DNA of 64,000 nucleotides from JAENWD01 sp963837165. Its GTDB lineage: Bacteria; Acidobacteriota; Vicinamibacteria; Vicinamibacterales; JAENWD01. This document shows positions 41,967-51,176 of the stretch, one piece after another; positions within the stretch are counted from its first letter, which is position 1; the number at the start of each line of letters is the position of its first letter. The stretch is taken from contig CAWIMD010000002.1 of the NCBI GenBank assembly GCA_963837165.1, forward strand, positions 1,178,001-1,242,000. Reading direction: 5' to 3'. The notes below the pieces were generated by a model. That model did not search any database. It had not been told where the DNA came from and saw nothing but the letters and a program-made list of their open reading frames with translations. The position numbers were made by a program, and so were the translations under genes.

Positions 41967-44114
41967 ATGACGATCGATCCGCGCGGGCACCGCCGGCGCC
42001 CGCCACCGATGCCACCGGGGAGACGACGTCCGGCGGGACAGCCGGCCGCGATCCTCGCGACCCTGATCGTTCTGCTGTTCGCCGCCGCGCCACCGGCGCA
42101 CGCGTACGTCGGGCCCGGCGCCGGCTTCGCGCTGCTCTCCTCCTTCCTCGTCCTCTTCACGACAATGGTCGCGGCGCTGGCGTCGCTGCTGTTCTGGCCG
42201 TTCCGCATGCTCTGGCGGCGGCTGCGCGGGGGCGCGCCGCCGCGCGCCAGCATCCGCCGGCTCGTCATCGTCGGTCTCGACGGCCAGGATCCCGGCCTCA
42301 CCGACCGGTTCATGGCCGAGGGGCACCTGCCGAACTTCAGGACGCTCGCGACCATGGGCGCCTACCGGCGCCTGCAGACGACGTTTCCTCCCGTATCCCC
42401 GGTGGCGTGGTCGTCGTTCAGTACGGGGACGCAGCCGGGGCGCCACAACATCTTCGATTTCATCGATCGCGACAGACGGACGTACCTGCCCGTCCTGGCC
42501 GGTGCGCACGTCGGGCGTGTGACCAGGTTCTTCCGGCTCGGGCGTTACCGCATTCCGCGCGAGCGACCGGAACTGCGCCTCCTGCGCAAGTCCAGGCCGT
42601 TCTGGGCCATCCTGGGAGACCATCGCATCTGGAGCACGATCCTGCGCGTGCCGATCACGTTTCCACCGGACCGCTTCTACGGGGCGGAGCTGAGCGCGAT
42701 GTCGGTGCCAGACCTGCTGGGCACCCAGGGGACGTTCCTGCTGTTCACCACTCGCCCGCCAGGCGAGCGATTCACCGAGGGCGGCACCAGGATCGGGGTG
42801 GCGCTGGACGGCGACCGCATCGTCACAGCGGTTCAGGGACCCGAGAATCCGTTCGCCGCGGACGGCCGGCCCCTGGAGGCGCCCGTCCGGGTGGTGCTGA
42901 ACCGCGCCGCGTCGCGGGCAGAGGTCGCGGCGGGTGGCAGCCGCGTCACGCTCGCGCCGGGACAGCTCAGCGGCTGGGTGACCCTGCGGTTCAAGGCAGC
43001 GCCAGGCGTCACGGTATCGGGGATCACGCGGCTGCTGATCCTGGAGATGGGCGATCACTTCTCGATGTACATGTCGCCGATCAACATCGACCCGGCAAAG
43101 CCGGCGATGCCGGTATCACACCCGGCCTACTACTCGATGTATCTGGCGAAGCGCATCGGCCCGTACGCCACGCTTGGTCTGGCCGAGGACACGTGGGCTC
43201 TCAACGAAGGCGTCACCGACGAGGGCGTGTTCCTTCAGCAGACCTACGACATCGATCGTGAGCGACAGGACATGTTCTTCTCGGCGCTGAGCCGGCTGCG
43301 CAAAGGCACGCTCGTCTGCGTGTTCGACGCGACCGATCGCATTCAACACATGTTCTGGCGGTATCTGGACCCGACACACCCGGCGCACCGTAGCGCACCG
43401 GATGGCTTTCAGGACGCCATTCTGAATCTCTACCGGCACAACGACGCGCTCGTCGGTCGTGTCATGCAGCAGATGAACGCGGGCGATGTCCTGATGGTGG
43501 TGTCCGACCACGGCTTCAACTCGTTCCGCCGCGGCGTCAACCTCAACGCCTGGCTGCACCAGGCGGGGTATCTCGCCCTCAAACCCGGCACGGAGGGCGC
43601 CGGAGTGTGGCTGGCGGACGTCGACTGGGCTGCCACCAGGGCGTTCTCCATCGGCCTCACCGGCGTCTTCCTCAACATGAAGGGGCGCGAGGCGCAAGGC
43701 ATCGTCGAGCCAGGCGCCGCGCCGGCGCTCAAGGCCGACATCATTGCGCAACTCGGCGGTCTTCGGGATGCTGGCGAGGTCGCCATCCGGGAGGCGTTCG
43801 ACACCGCCACGCTCTACTCGGGACCCTACGTCGAGAACGCGCCCGACGTGCTGGTCGGCTACAACACCGGGTATCGCGTGTCGTGGAGCGGAGCGACCGG
43901 TGTGGTGGCCGGGCCCGTCTTCAGCGACAACACGAAGGCCTGGAGCGGCAATCATTGCATCGACCCGCGCCTCGTGCCTGGCGTCTTCTTCTGCAACCGG
44001 CCTGTCGGGACCGAGACTCCGGCGCTCATCGACATCGCCCCCACGGTTCTTCGGCTCTTTGGCATCGAGCCGCCCGCCTACATGGACGGGCGGCCGCTGA
44101 CGGGTCTGGCGTGA
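41967..44114 (+). CDS. Membrane AlkP-superfamily phosphodiesterase, first copy
   Basis: 715 residues. Two N-terminal membrane helices (around 28-46 and 55-80, ending LLFWPFRMLWRRLRGG) are followed by a type I phosphodiesterase/nucleotide pyrophosphatase fold: metal motif VGLDGQDPGL, nucleophile region PVSPVAWSSF with TG shortly after, and the second metal motif VVSDHGFNSF. No FGly motif. Probably hydrolyses or transfers a phosphodiester in the periplasm or at the membrane surface. Paralogous to the next gene, with which it overlaps by GTGA at 44111-44114. Confidence 0.88.
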   Translation: MTIDPRGHRRRPPPMPPGRRRPAGQPAAILATLIVLLFAAAPPAHAYVGPGAGFALLSSFLVLFTTMVAALASLLFWPFRMLWRRLRGGAPPRASIRRLVIVGLDGQDPGLTDRFMAEGHLPNFRTLATMGAYRRLQTTFPPVSPVAWSSFSTGTQPGRHNIFDFIDRDRRTYLPVLAGAHVGRVTRFFRLGRYRIPRERPELRLLRKSRPFWAILGDHRIWSTILRVPITFPPDRFYGAELSAMSVPDLLGTQGTFLLFTTRPPGERFTEGGTRIGVALDGDRIVTAVQGPENPFAADGRPLEAPVRVVLNRAASRAEVAAGGSRVTLAPGQLSGWVTLRFKAAPGVTVSGITRLLILEMGDHFSMYMSPINIDPAKPAMPVSHPAYYSMYLAKRIGPYATLGLAEDTWALNEGVTDEGVFLQQTYDIDRERQDMFFSALSRLRKGTLVCVFDATDRIQHMFWRYLDPTHPAHRSAPDGFQDAILNLYRHNDALVGRVMQQMNAGDVLMVVSDHGFNSFRRGVNLNAWLHQAGYLALKPGTEGAGVWLADVDWAATRAFSIGLTGVFLNMKGREAQGIVEPGAAPALKADIIAQLGGLRDAGEVAIREAFDTATLYSGPYVENAPDVLVGYNTGYRVSWSGATGVVAGPVFSDNTKAWSGNHCIDPRLVPGVFFCNRPVGTETPALIDIAPTVLRLFGIEPPAYMDGRPLTGLA

Positions 44115-46066
44115 GTCGCCCGCGGCTCCCAACCGCTGCCGCGGCTCTGTGCACGGCCCTGCTGGTTGCGTTCGGCTGCGGCGGTGCGCGGCACCGCGCG
44201 CTGGGGCGCCGGGTGATCGTGCTCGGGTTCGACGGGCTCGACTTCAACCTGACGAAGGATCTGCTCGCCCGCGGCCGCCTGCCCCATTTCGCGCAGCTGG
44301 CCTCACGTGGCGGCTTCAGCCGGCTGGGCACGTCGATTCCCCCGCAGAGTCCCGTCGCCTGGTCGTCCTTCATCACGGGCCTCGACCCCGGAGGTCATCG
44401 CATCTTCGACTTCATCCATCGTGACCCGAAGACGATGATGCCATTCCTGTCCACGAGCAGGACGGTGCCGCCGAGCCACTTCGTCACCGTCGGGAAGTGG
44501 CAGTTGCCGCTGGCGGCCGGGCGCGTCGAGTTGCTCAGGAAGGGCCGCGCCTTCTGGGATCTGCTCGAGGAGCGCGGCATCGACACCACCGTCGTCCGCA
44601 TGCCTGCCGACTTCCCGCCGTCGGGACGCGCGAGCAGGGAGTTGAGCGGCATGGGAACGCCCGACCTGCTCGGCACGTATGGGACGTTCTCGTTCTACAC
44701 CTCGGATCCGTTTGCCAACGGCGGCCCGGTCGCGGGCGGAACCATCGTGCCCGTGGAAGTCCGCGACCATGTGGTCCGGGCCGCCCTCGACGGTCCGGAC
44801 GATCCGCTCCTGAAGCAGCCCGGGAAGGTCAGGGCCGAATTCGTCGCGCACATCGACGCGTCGCGCACGTTCGCCAAGATCGTCCTCGGCGACGAGGAGC
44901 GGCTGCTGCGCGTCGGTGAGTGGAGCGACTGGGTACCCGTGCGGTTCCCGCTGGCGTGGGGGCACCTCCGCGCCGAGTGCCGGTTCTACCTGAAACAGAT
45001 CGCGCCTGAGTTCGAGCTGTACGTGACCCCGCTGAACCTCGATCCGCTCGCGCCGGCGCTGCCGATTTCGTCACCACGCACCTACGCCGCCGACCTGGCG
45101 CGCGCCACCGGGCGTTTCTACACGCAGGGCATGCCCGAGGACACCAAGGGCCTCAAGACGGGAGTGTTGACGACGGCCGAGTTCCTCGCGCAGGCGCGGA
45201 TCGCCGCCGATGAGGTGGAGCGGCAGTACAGTTGGGTGCTGGACCGGTTTGCGGATGGATTCCTGTTCTACTACTTCGGCGACGTGGACCAGGTGTCGCA
45301 CATGATGTGGCGGCCCATGGACCCCGGGCACCCGGCGTACGACCCCGCTGTCGATCCGCAGTACAGGCTCGTGGTCGAGAACCTGTACGCCGAGATGGAC
45401 GCCATCGTCGGTCGAACGCTGGAACGGCTCGGCCCCGACGACCTGCTCGTCGTCATGTCGGATCACGGCTTCGCGTCGTGGCGGCGGAGCTTCAACCTCA
45501 ACGCGTGGCTCCGCGATCAGGGGTACCTGAGGCTTCGTCCAGGCCTCCGCGGGCGACAGGGCGCCACCTTCGCGGACATCGACTGGCCGGCGACACGCGC
45601 GTACGGTCTCGGGTTGAACGGTCTTTACATCAACCTGCGGGGCCGTGAGTCCACCGGCATCGTCGATCCGCGCGACCGCGACGCGCTGGTCCGCGAAATC
45701 AGCGGGAAGCTGCTGCAGACGACCGATCCGAGCACGGCGGCGCCGGCGATCACGCGGGTATTCCGCAGCGAGGACGTCTACGGGTTGTCAGGCCCGGACG
45801 ACCTCGCTCCCGACCTCGTCGTGGGATACGCGAAAGGCACGCGCGTGTCGGATGAGTCCGCGCTCGGCGGGGTGTCGGCCGATGTGCTCGCGGACAACCG
45901 CAGCGCGTGGACCGGGGACCACTGCATGGATCCGGAGGCCGTGCCTGGCATTCTTCTGACGAACCGGCCGCTCCGGCGGAAAGCGGCGAGCCTGCGGGAG
46001 CTGGCGCCGGCTATTCTGGCGGAGCTCGGCATTGACGGCTTCCCTTCGAGGGACAAGGAGCACTGA
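44111..46066 (+). CDS. AlkP-superfamily phosphodiesterase lipoprotein, second copy
   Basis: 651 residues from a GTG. Short lipoprotein-type leader with Cys near residue 23 (LLVAFGCGG). The AlkP-fold body shares LGFDGLDFNLT, PQSPVAWSSFITG, YYFGDVDQVSHM and VMSDHGFASWRRSFNLNAW with the preceding gene, so this is a tandem duplication with a different anchor (lipid instead of helices). Likely processes the same class of substrate. Three bases separate it from the small RHH-like gene. Confidence 0.88.
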   Translation: MSRPRLPTAAAALCTALLVAFGCGGARHRALGRRVIVLGFDGLDFNLTKDLLARGRLPHFAQLASRGGFSRLGTSIPPQSPVAWSSFITGLDPGGHRIFDFIHRDPKTMMPFLSTSRTVPPSHFVTVGKWQLPLAAGRVELLRKGRAFWDLLEERGIDTTVVRMPADFPPSGRASRELSGMGTPDLLGTYGTFSFYTSDPFANGGPVAGGTIVPVEVRDHVVRAALDGPDDPLLKQPGKVRAEFVAHIDASRTFAKIVLGDEERLLRVGEWSDWVPVRFPLAWGHLRAECRFYLKQIAPEFELYVTPLNLDPLAPALPISSPRTYAADLARATGRFYTQGMPEDTKGLKTGVLTTAEFLAQARIAADEVERQYSWVLDRFADGFLFYYFGDVDQVSHMMWRPMDPGHPAYDPAVDPQYRLVVENLYAEMDAIVGRTLERLGPDDLLVVMSDHGFASWRRSFNLNAWLRDQGYLRLRPGLRGRQGATFADIDWPATRAYGLGLNGLYINLRGRESTGIVDPRDRDALVREISGKLLQTTDPSTAAPAITRVFRSEDVYGLSGPDDLAPDLVVGYAKGTRVSDESALGGVSADVLADNRSAWTGDHCMDPEAVPGILLTNRPLRRKAASLRELAPAILAELGIDGFPSRDKEH

Positions 46067-46069
46067 GCC

Positions 46070-46261
46070 ATGTTCGGATCGTCCGTGAAGATCGACAAAG
46101 CGTTGCTGGCCAAGGTCAGGCGCTACGCGGAGCTGGCCGGCTATTCCTCGGCGGACGAGTTCGTCACGCACGCGCTGGAGAAGGAGATCGCGCGGCTCGA
46201 GACGGCCGACAACGACGAAGAGGTCAAGAAGCGGCTGAAGGGTCTCGGCTACATCTCCTGA
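46070..46261 (+). CDS. Small RHH-like protein of the AlkP operon
   Basis: 63 residues. The first 48 look like a ribbon-helix-helix fold (SVKIDKALLAKVRRYAE, then SADEFVTHALEKEI), as in CopG/Arc DNA-binding proteins. The tail KRLKGLGYIS resembles the ARLRALGYVGG linker in the AlkP/TPR protein at 39900. Sits between an AlkP gene and a membrane-protein gene with 3- and 8-base gaps. Could be an operon repressor, or a small protein partner using the same LGY tail. Confidence 0.8.
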   Translation: MFGSSVKIDKALLAKVRRYAELAGYSSADEFVTHALEKEIARLETADNDEEVKKRLKGLGYIS

Positions 46262-46269
46262 GTCGCGAC

Positions 46270-47076
46270 GTGACGCTGGTGAACCGGACCCTCACGGCCG
46301 TCTTCGACGCCGCCCTGGCGCCGCTGGGGTGGCTGCCCCCGGTCGTGGGTTTGATTCTGATGTCGCTCGTCACCGCCGCGGTGGTTCTGCTGGCGTTCAA
46401 GTGGGCGGCCGATCAGGCCGCGCTGGCCGCGGCGAAGCAGGCGATGCAGGCGGCCATTTTCGAGATGCGGCTCTTCAACGACGAGCTCCCCCTGCTCTTC
46501 CGCGCGCAAGGAGAGGTCCTGCGCCAGAGCCTGACCTATCTCCGCCTCTCGCTCACGCCGACGTTGTGGTTGATCGTGCCGCTGGCGGCCCTGCTCCTTC
46601 ACATGGAATTTCTCTTCGGGTACACGGGACTCACACCCGGAGATGCCGCGCTCGTCACGATGAGGCTGTCGGGGGCCGGCGCCCCGTCGACCGCGACACT
46701 GGACGCGCCCGATGCCATCCGCATCGAGACGCCTGGCGTGGTGCTGCCGTCCGAGCAGGAAGTTGTCTGGCGCATCAGGCCGCGCCGGACCGGTGCGTAC
46801 ACGCTGCACGTGACCGTGGGGGGCACCGTGATCGGCAAGACGCTGCTCGTGTCGGATTCGGTGGCACGGCGCTCCCCGGTCAGGCCCGACGGCAGCCTGA
46901 GGTCTCAACTCCTCTACCCGTCGGAACCGCCGCTGCCGCCGGACGTCGGGGTGTCATCCATCACGGTCGACTACCCGGCGCGCAAGGTCGGGGTCCTCGG
47001 CTGGGCCGGCACGTATTTCGCGCTGACGCTGGCGTTTGCCTGGCTCCTGAAGCGGCCGTTCGGCGTGACGATGTAG
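46270..47076 (+). CDS. Integral membrane protein, Oxa1/EMC3-like layout
   Basis: 268 residues from a GTG. A first membrane helix (VVGLILMSLVTAAVVLLAF) leads to a long charged helix (about 46-92: LAAAKQAMQAAIFEMRLFND), then a second helix pair (PTLWLIVPLAALLLHMEFLF), an exported beta-rich loop (about 120-240) and a last helix near the C-terminus. Helix, coiled-coil, helix pair is the layout of DUF106/EMC3/TMCO1 members of the Oxa1 superfamily, though I claim no sequence match. Last gene of the AlkP operon; it may help insert or hold the neighbours in the membrane. Confidence 0.65.
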   Translation: MTLVNRTLTAVFDAALAPLGWLPPVVGLILMSLVTAAVVLLAFKWAADQAALAAAKQAMQAAIFEMRLFNDELPLLFRAQGEVLRQSLTYLRLSLTPTLWLIVPLAALLLHMEFLFGYTGLTPGDAALVTMRLSGAGAPSTATLDAPDAIRIETPGVVLPSEQEVVWRIRPRRTGAYTLHVTVGGTVIGKTLLVSDSVARRSPVRPDGSLRSQLLYPSEPPLPPDVGVSSITVDYPARKVGVLGWAGTYFALTLAFAWLLKRPFGVTM

Positions 47077-47122
47077 CGCGTTCCCACTCAGCGGCTCGGG
47101 GTGGAGATTATCGCCATCGCCG

Positions 47123-48094
47123 CTAGCGCGCGGTCGCCTCCGCGACGCCGACATACGTGTCGGCGCCACCGTAATAGAAGAGCCATCGCCTGCCCTGCAA
47201 AGCCATGCCTTCCACGAAGACGACGTTGGGAACCTGTCCGGCCCTTTCCCAGGTTGTTTCAGGCGCGAAGACCGGCGTGTCCGTCCGCGAGAGGACGCGG
47301 CGCGGATCCCTGCGATCGAAGCGAGCCACACCCGTACGATAAACGAGCCCATCGTCCGCGCCGTTGTAGACCAGGATGATGGCGTCGGCCGTCACGATGG
47401 GTGCCGGGCCCGGCTCGACCACCCGCGAGTCGAACCGGCCCGGCCGTCTCGGCAGCACCGGTCCGTCGAGCGCATCAGTCCAGTGCAGCAGGTCGAGCGA
47501 CGAGGCGAGGCCCATCTGGTCTGTCTTGTCCACCGCGGTCCCGAGGAAGTACATCCAGTACCTTCCATCGATCTTCTCAGGCACGATGGCGCCGGACTTG
47601 GTCCATCCGACGTTCCACCGGCCCTGGTACGCAGGCAGGATCACGCCCTTCCGATCCCAATGCACGAGATCCTTCGATGTGGCCAGGCAGAGCTGGGCAT
47701 CCTTCTTGTTGTAGCCGGTATAGGTCAGGTAGTACGTGCCGTCGATCTTCACGAGGCGTGGATCTTCGACGCCGCCGTCCTTCTCGTACTCGGCTTCCGG
47801 TGACAGGACGGGCTCGGGACGGCGGGTGAAGTGGATGCCGTCGGCGCTGGCGGCGTACCCCAGGCGCGACGTGCCGTTCCTGTCCTGCGCGCGATAGAGC
47901 ATGACGACCTGCCCGTCGTGCACGACGACGGACGGGTTGAAGGTGCCGGCCGACTCCCAGCCCTCGCCCCGCGGCGCGATGATGGGGTCGTTCGAGACCC
48001 GGTGCCACGGCCCGAAGGGCCAGGAAGCTCCCTGAGCCGAGGCGAGCAGCACGCTGGTCACCAGCAGTGGGATTCGCGACCAGGCGGTGCCCAT
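47123..48094 (-). CDS. Secreted GH130-like five-bladed glycosidase/phosphorylase
   Basis: 323 residues from the ATG at 48094 (GAGG just upstream). Signal peptide ends in QGAS. The five-bladed propeller shows the GH130 hallmarks GGVEDPRLVKIDGTYYLTYTGYN (key part EDPR..) and the closing FYYGGADTYVGVA. GH130 enzymes phosphorolyse or hydrolyse beta-mannosides; exported members exist and usually lack a phosphate site, favouring hydrolysis. Convergent with the membrane-protein gene (46-bp gap). Confidence 0.86.
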   Translation of the reverse strand: MGTAWSRIPLLVTSVLLASAQGASWPFGPWHRVSNDPIIAPRGEGWESAGTFNPSVVVHDGQVVMLYRAQDRNGTSRLGYAASADGIHFTRRPEPVLSPEAEYEKDGGVEDPRLVKIDGTYYLTYTGYNKKDAQLCLATSKDLVHWDRKGVILPAYQGRWNVGWTKSGAIVPEKIDGRYWMYFLGTAVDKTDQMGLASSLDLLHWTDALDGPVLPRRPGRFDSRVVEPGPAPIVTADAIILVYNGADDGLVYRTGVARFDRRDPRRVLSRTDTPVFAPETTWERAGQVPNVVFVEGMALQGRRWLFYYGGADTYVGVAEATAR

Positions 48095-48129
48095 CACCTC
48101 AACTCCATCGCGATTGCCGAGTCACACGT

Positions 48130-49771
48130 CTACTGTGGCTCGGTGACCGTCAGCACCTGATCGGGCGTGACGTGTTCGAGCACTTGCTTCGCACCACTCG
48201 GCCACGAAATCTCGATCCGCTCGATCGTCTTCACTGCGCCCAGCCCGAAATGCACGCCGTAGTTGCTCGACGACGCGTAGCCAACCGCGGTCGTCATGTG
48301 ATCGACCTGCGATCCGATCTTCACGCGGGCGAGTATGCCGTCACGGCTGCTCTTCCGGCCGACCAGGCGCAGCGTGATCCAGTGCCGGCTGGCGTCGCTG
48401 ACGTTGCGCAGCAGCTGGACACGGTCGCCGAGCACCGTGAAGACGAGGTCGAGCCGTCCGTCTCCGTCGAAATCGCCGATGCCGACGCCCCGGTTGGCGC
48501 GCGCCACCTTGAAGTCCGGCCCGGCGAGCGCCGAGACGTCCGTGAAGTGTCCGGCCTCGTTCCGGAAGAGGCTGTTGGGCTGACGGTAGCGGCTGGATTC
48601 GAACTCCTCGATGCGATCGTTGGCGTGCGAGTTGGCCGTGACCAGATCCTTGAAGCCATCGTTGTCCAGGTCCAGGAGCGCCGCGCCCCATCCCGCCATG
48701 TGCACGCTGCCGGCGCCCAGACCGCTCGGATAGGTGGCGTCCAGAAAGAAGCGTCCGCCGTCGTTCCTGAAAAACGGAAACGTCTCGCCGTTGAGCGCGG
48801 TGAGCACGATGTCCGGCCAGCCGTCGTTGTCGACATCTCGGAAATCGGTGCCCATGCTGGACACCGGACGGCCGTGGGCGGGCACCGCCACGCCGGCCAG
48901 CAACCCGACCTCCTCGAACGTGCCGTCGCCGCGGTTGTGGAACAGGAAATCGGCGACCGCGTCGTTGGTGACGAAGACGTCGGTCCACCCATCGCCGTCG
49001 TAGTCGGCGAACGCCACGCTCATGCCTTTGCCAATCTTCCCGCCGATGCCCGACTTCACCGACACGTCCTCGAAGGTCCCGTCACGGCGGTTGCGGTAGA
49101 GCGCGCTGGCGAGGCCCTGGTAGTGCTTCGGGTGGCAATAGACCCGGAGGTTCCGGGCCCGATCGCCGCAGGTACTTGTTCGTCTCGGGCGTCCAGTCCA
49201 CGTAGTTGACGACGAACAGGTCGAGCCAGCCGTCGTTGTCGACGTCGAACCAGCCGGCGGCCACCGACCAGGTGTAGTCCTTGATCCCGGCGCGTGCGGT
49301 GACGTCCTCGAAGGTTCCGTCGCCGCGGTTGCGCAGGAGCTGGTTGTGCTGCACGCCGGCCACGAACAGGTCCTCGTGCCCGTCGTTGTCGAAGTCGCCG
49401 ACGGCCGCGCCGGTGGTGTACCCGACGCCTTTCACCCCGGCGCGCTCGGTCACGTCGGTGAACCGGAGCCCGCCCTCGTTGTGATAGAGGCGGTTCCAGT
49501 CGGCGGGCGACTCCTTCGCGAGCGAGGGCAGCGCCGCCCCGTTGGTGAAGAACACATCCGGCCGCCCGTCGCCGTCGTAGTCGAACACCGCGAGCCCGCC
49601 GGCCATGGTCTCGACCATGTGCTTCTCGGGCGTCGCGTGCTGCCGGAGGACGAAGTCGAGGCCCGACGCGGCGCTGACGTTCTCGAACCGGATCGGGGAC
49701 GCAGGCGGCGGCGCCGGCTGCGAAAGCGTGAGGGACAGGGCGGCCAGCGCCGCGGCGAACCGAACCGTCAC
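48130..49771 (-). CDS. CRTAC1-family protein, second copy, one frameshift
   Basis: About 546 residues after removing one extra G at 49171-49172 next to GTAC (49172-49175); the repaired junction reads NKYCGDRARNLRVYC. Signal peptide, four or more FG-GAP/VCBS repeats (DYDGDGRPD, DFDNDGHED, DVDNDGWLD), a Cys-rich middle (NKYCGD..VYCHPKHY) shared with the first CRTAC1 protein's KVCTDHAGARDYCPPG, and a C-terminal ASPIC/UnbV domain from about residue 460. Encoded next to GH130, not in a TPR operon. Confidence 0.87.
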
Positions 49772-49900
49772 GTCTCCAGAGTACCGCAGTTCGCGCCCAC
49801 TGCCGCAATACGGCGCACGCCGAGCGAGCAGCGCGGAGCACGCCCATCGCGGCTCCGGGCTCCTTCTGGTTCACTCTGCGCCGCGTGTGCGTCTTTGGCG

Positions 49901-49906
49901 TACACT
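49901..49906 (+). promoter_or_regulatory. -10-like element of the kinase-BRCT gene
   Basis: TACACT, seven nucleotides before the ATG at 49914, with no ribosome binding site. Supports a leaderless message and this start. Confidence 0.35.
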
Positions 49907-49913
49907 CGACCGG

Positions 49914-51086
49914 ATGCCCCGCCCGAACGTCTCCGCCATGGCCGCGCGCACAACGCGCTCGACGCGTCCGCGAGACCTCGATCCGTTCATGCGGCTGCTG
50001 GCCGAGCGCGAGACGATCACCAGCCCAGAGACCGGTGTTCGCTACCGGATCGAGCGGCTCCTGGGACGGGGCGGGTTCGGCCAGGCGTACCTGGCGCGAC
50101 GGCTCGGCCGATCCCAGCGCGTGCCGGAAACGGTCTGCATCAAGGCGACCCCGCGCCTGCACGGCTGGCTGCGCGAGTCGTACTTCGGGCAGCTGCTGAA
50201 CGGCCACCCCAGGACCATCCAGGTGTTCGACGCCTTCCCGGCCGTGCGCGCCGATGGCGGGCTGCTCTACTGCCTCGCGATGGAGTACGCCGTGCACGGC
50301 GACCTCGGCCAGTACCTGCAGCGCACGGGCCGCCGCGTCCCCGAGACCAGCGTCCGGCGTGAGATTGCCGGGCTCCTCGAGGTGCTCACCCACCTCCACC
50401 GCGGGCGGATGATGCACCGCGACCTGACGCCCTTCAACGTGTTCGTGGTGGATGGCGGGCGCCTCAAGCTGGGCGATTTCGGGATCGCGCGGCAGCAGCT
50501 CGATCGCCGGGGCATCCCGGCGCGCACGATGAACCCGTTCGGCGCGCCCAGGGAGATCCTGGCGGGTCACGCGCGTCACTGGCAGGCGAGAGACGACGTG
50601 TTCCAGATCGGGCAGCTGCTGGCCATGTGCGTCGTCGGCGACGCGAGCGAGCGGATCGACACGCGGCACGTGAAGACGCTGCCGTGCAGCGACCACCTGA
50701 AGGAAGTCATTCACCGGTGCATCGGCGAACGGCGCAAGCGCTACGAGAGTGCCGACGAGCTGGTGGCCGCCCTCCGGACGCCGCCGCCCGCGCTGGCGGC
50801 GAGCGCCCTGCGGTCGCTCCGGGGCGTGCATCTGGCGTTCACGGGGATCCTGTCGAGGACCCGGCGCGAGGCTGCGGCGGCCGCAACCCGGGCGGGGGGC
50901 GTCGTCCACGGCCAGCCCTCGGCGAAGACGACCGTGATCGTGCGCGGGCGGCCGAACCCGCAGCAGGCGGCGGGCGCGCACGCCGGGCTCAAGCTGATGG
51001 AGATCAAGCGCCTGCGGGAGAAGGGCCACGTCATTCGCGTGGTGAACGAGACGCAGTTCTGGCGGCTGGTGTCACGACGCGGGTAA
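49914..51086 (+). CDS. Ser/Thr protein kinase fused to a C-terminal BRCT domain
   Basis: 390 residues, soluble. Kinase: glycine loop GRGGFG (51-56), Lys77 in VCIK, HRD (168-170) followed by LTPFN with the Mg-binding Asn175, DFG at 188-190; the activation segment end reads GAPREI rather than APE. After an Ala-rich linker, residues about 304-386 match a BRCT fold: VHLAFTGIL, the helix with RREAAAAATRAGG, TTVIVRG, the GLKLMEIKRL helix, and the final aromatic W383 in NETQFWRLV. BRCT domains usually bind phosphopeptides or DNA ends. The pairing suggests a kinase recruited to phosphoprotein or DNA-damage complexes. No close partner gene. Confidence 0.88.
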   Translation: MPRPNVSAMAARTTRSTRPRDLDPFMRLLAERETITSPETGVRYRIERLLGRGGFGQAYLARRLGRSQRVPETVCIKATPRLHGWLRESYFGQLLNGHPRTIQVFDAFPAVRADGGLLYCLAMEYAVHGDLGQYLQRTGRRVPETSVRREIAGLLEVLTHLHRGRMMHRDLTPFNVFVVDGGRLKLGDFGIARQQLDRRGIPARTMNPFGAPREILAGHARHWQARDDVFQIGQLLAMCVVGDASERIDTRHVKTLPCSDHLKEVIHRCIGERRKRYESADELVAALRTPPPALAASALRSLRGVHLAFTGILSRTRREAAAAATRAGGVVHGQPSAKTTVIVRGRPNPQQAAGAHAGLKLMEIKRLREKGHVIRVVNETQFWRLVSRRG

Positions 51087-51176
51087 GCGCACCCCGGGGG
51101 ACTCCGGCCAGAATCCGGTTGTCTCCAGCCGCCAATTACGCGAAGATCGCGCCCGCCCATTCCCGAGGGAGGTTCC

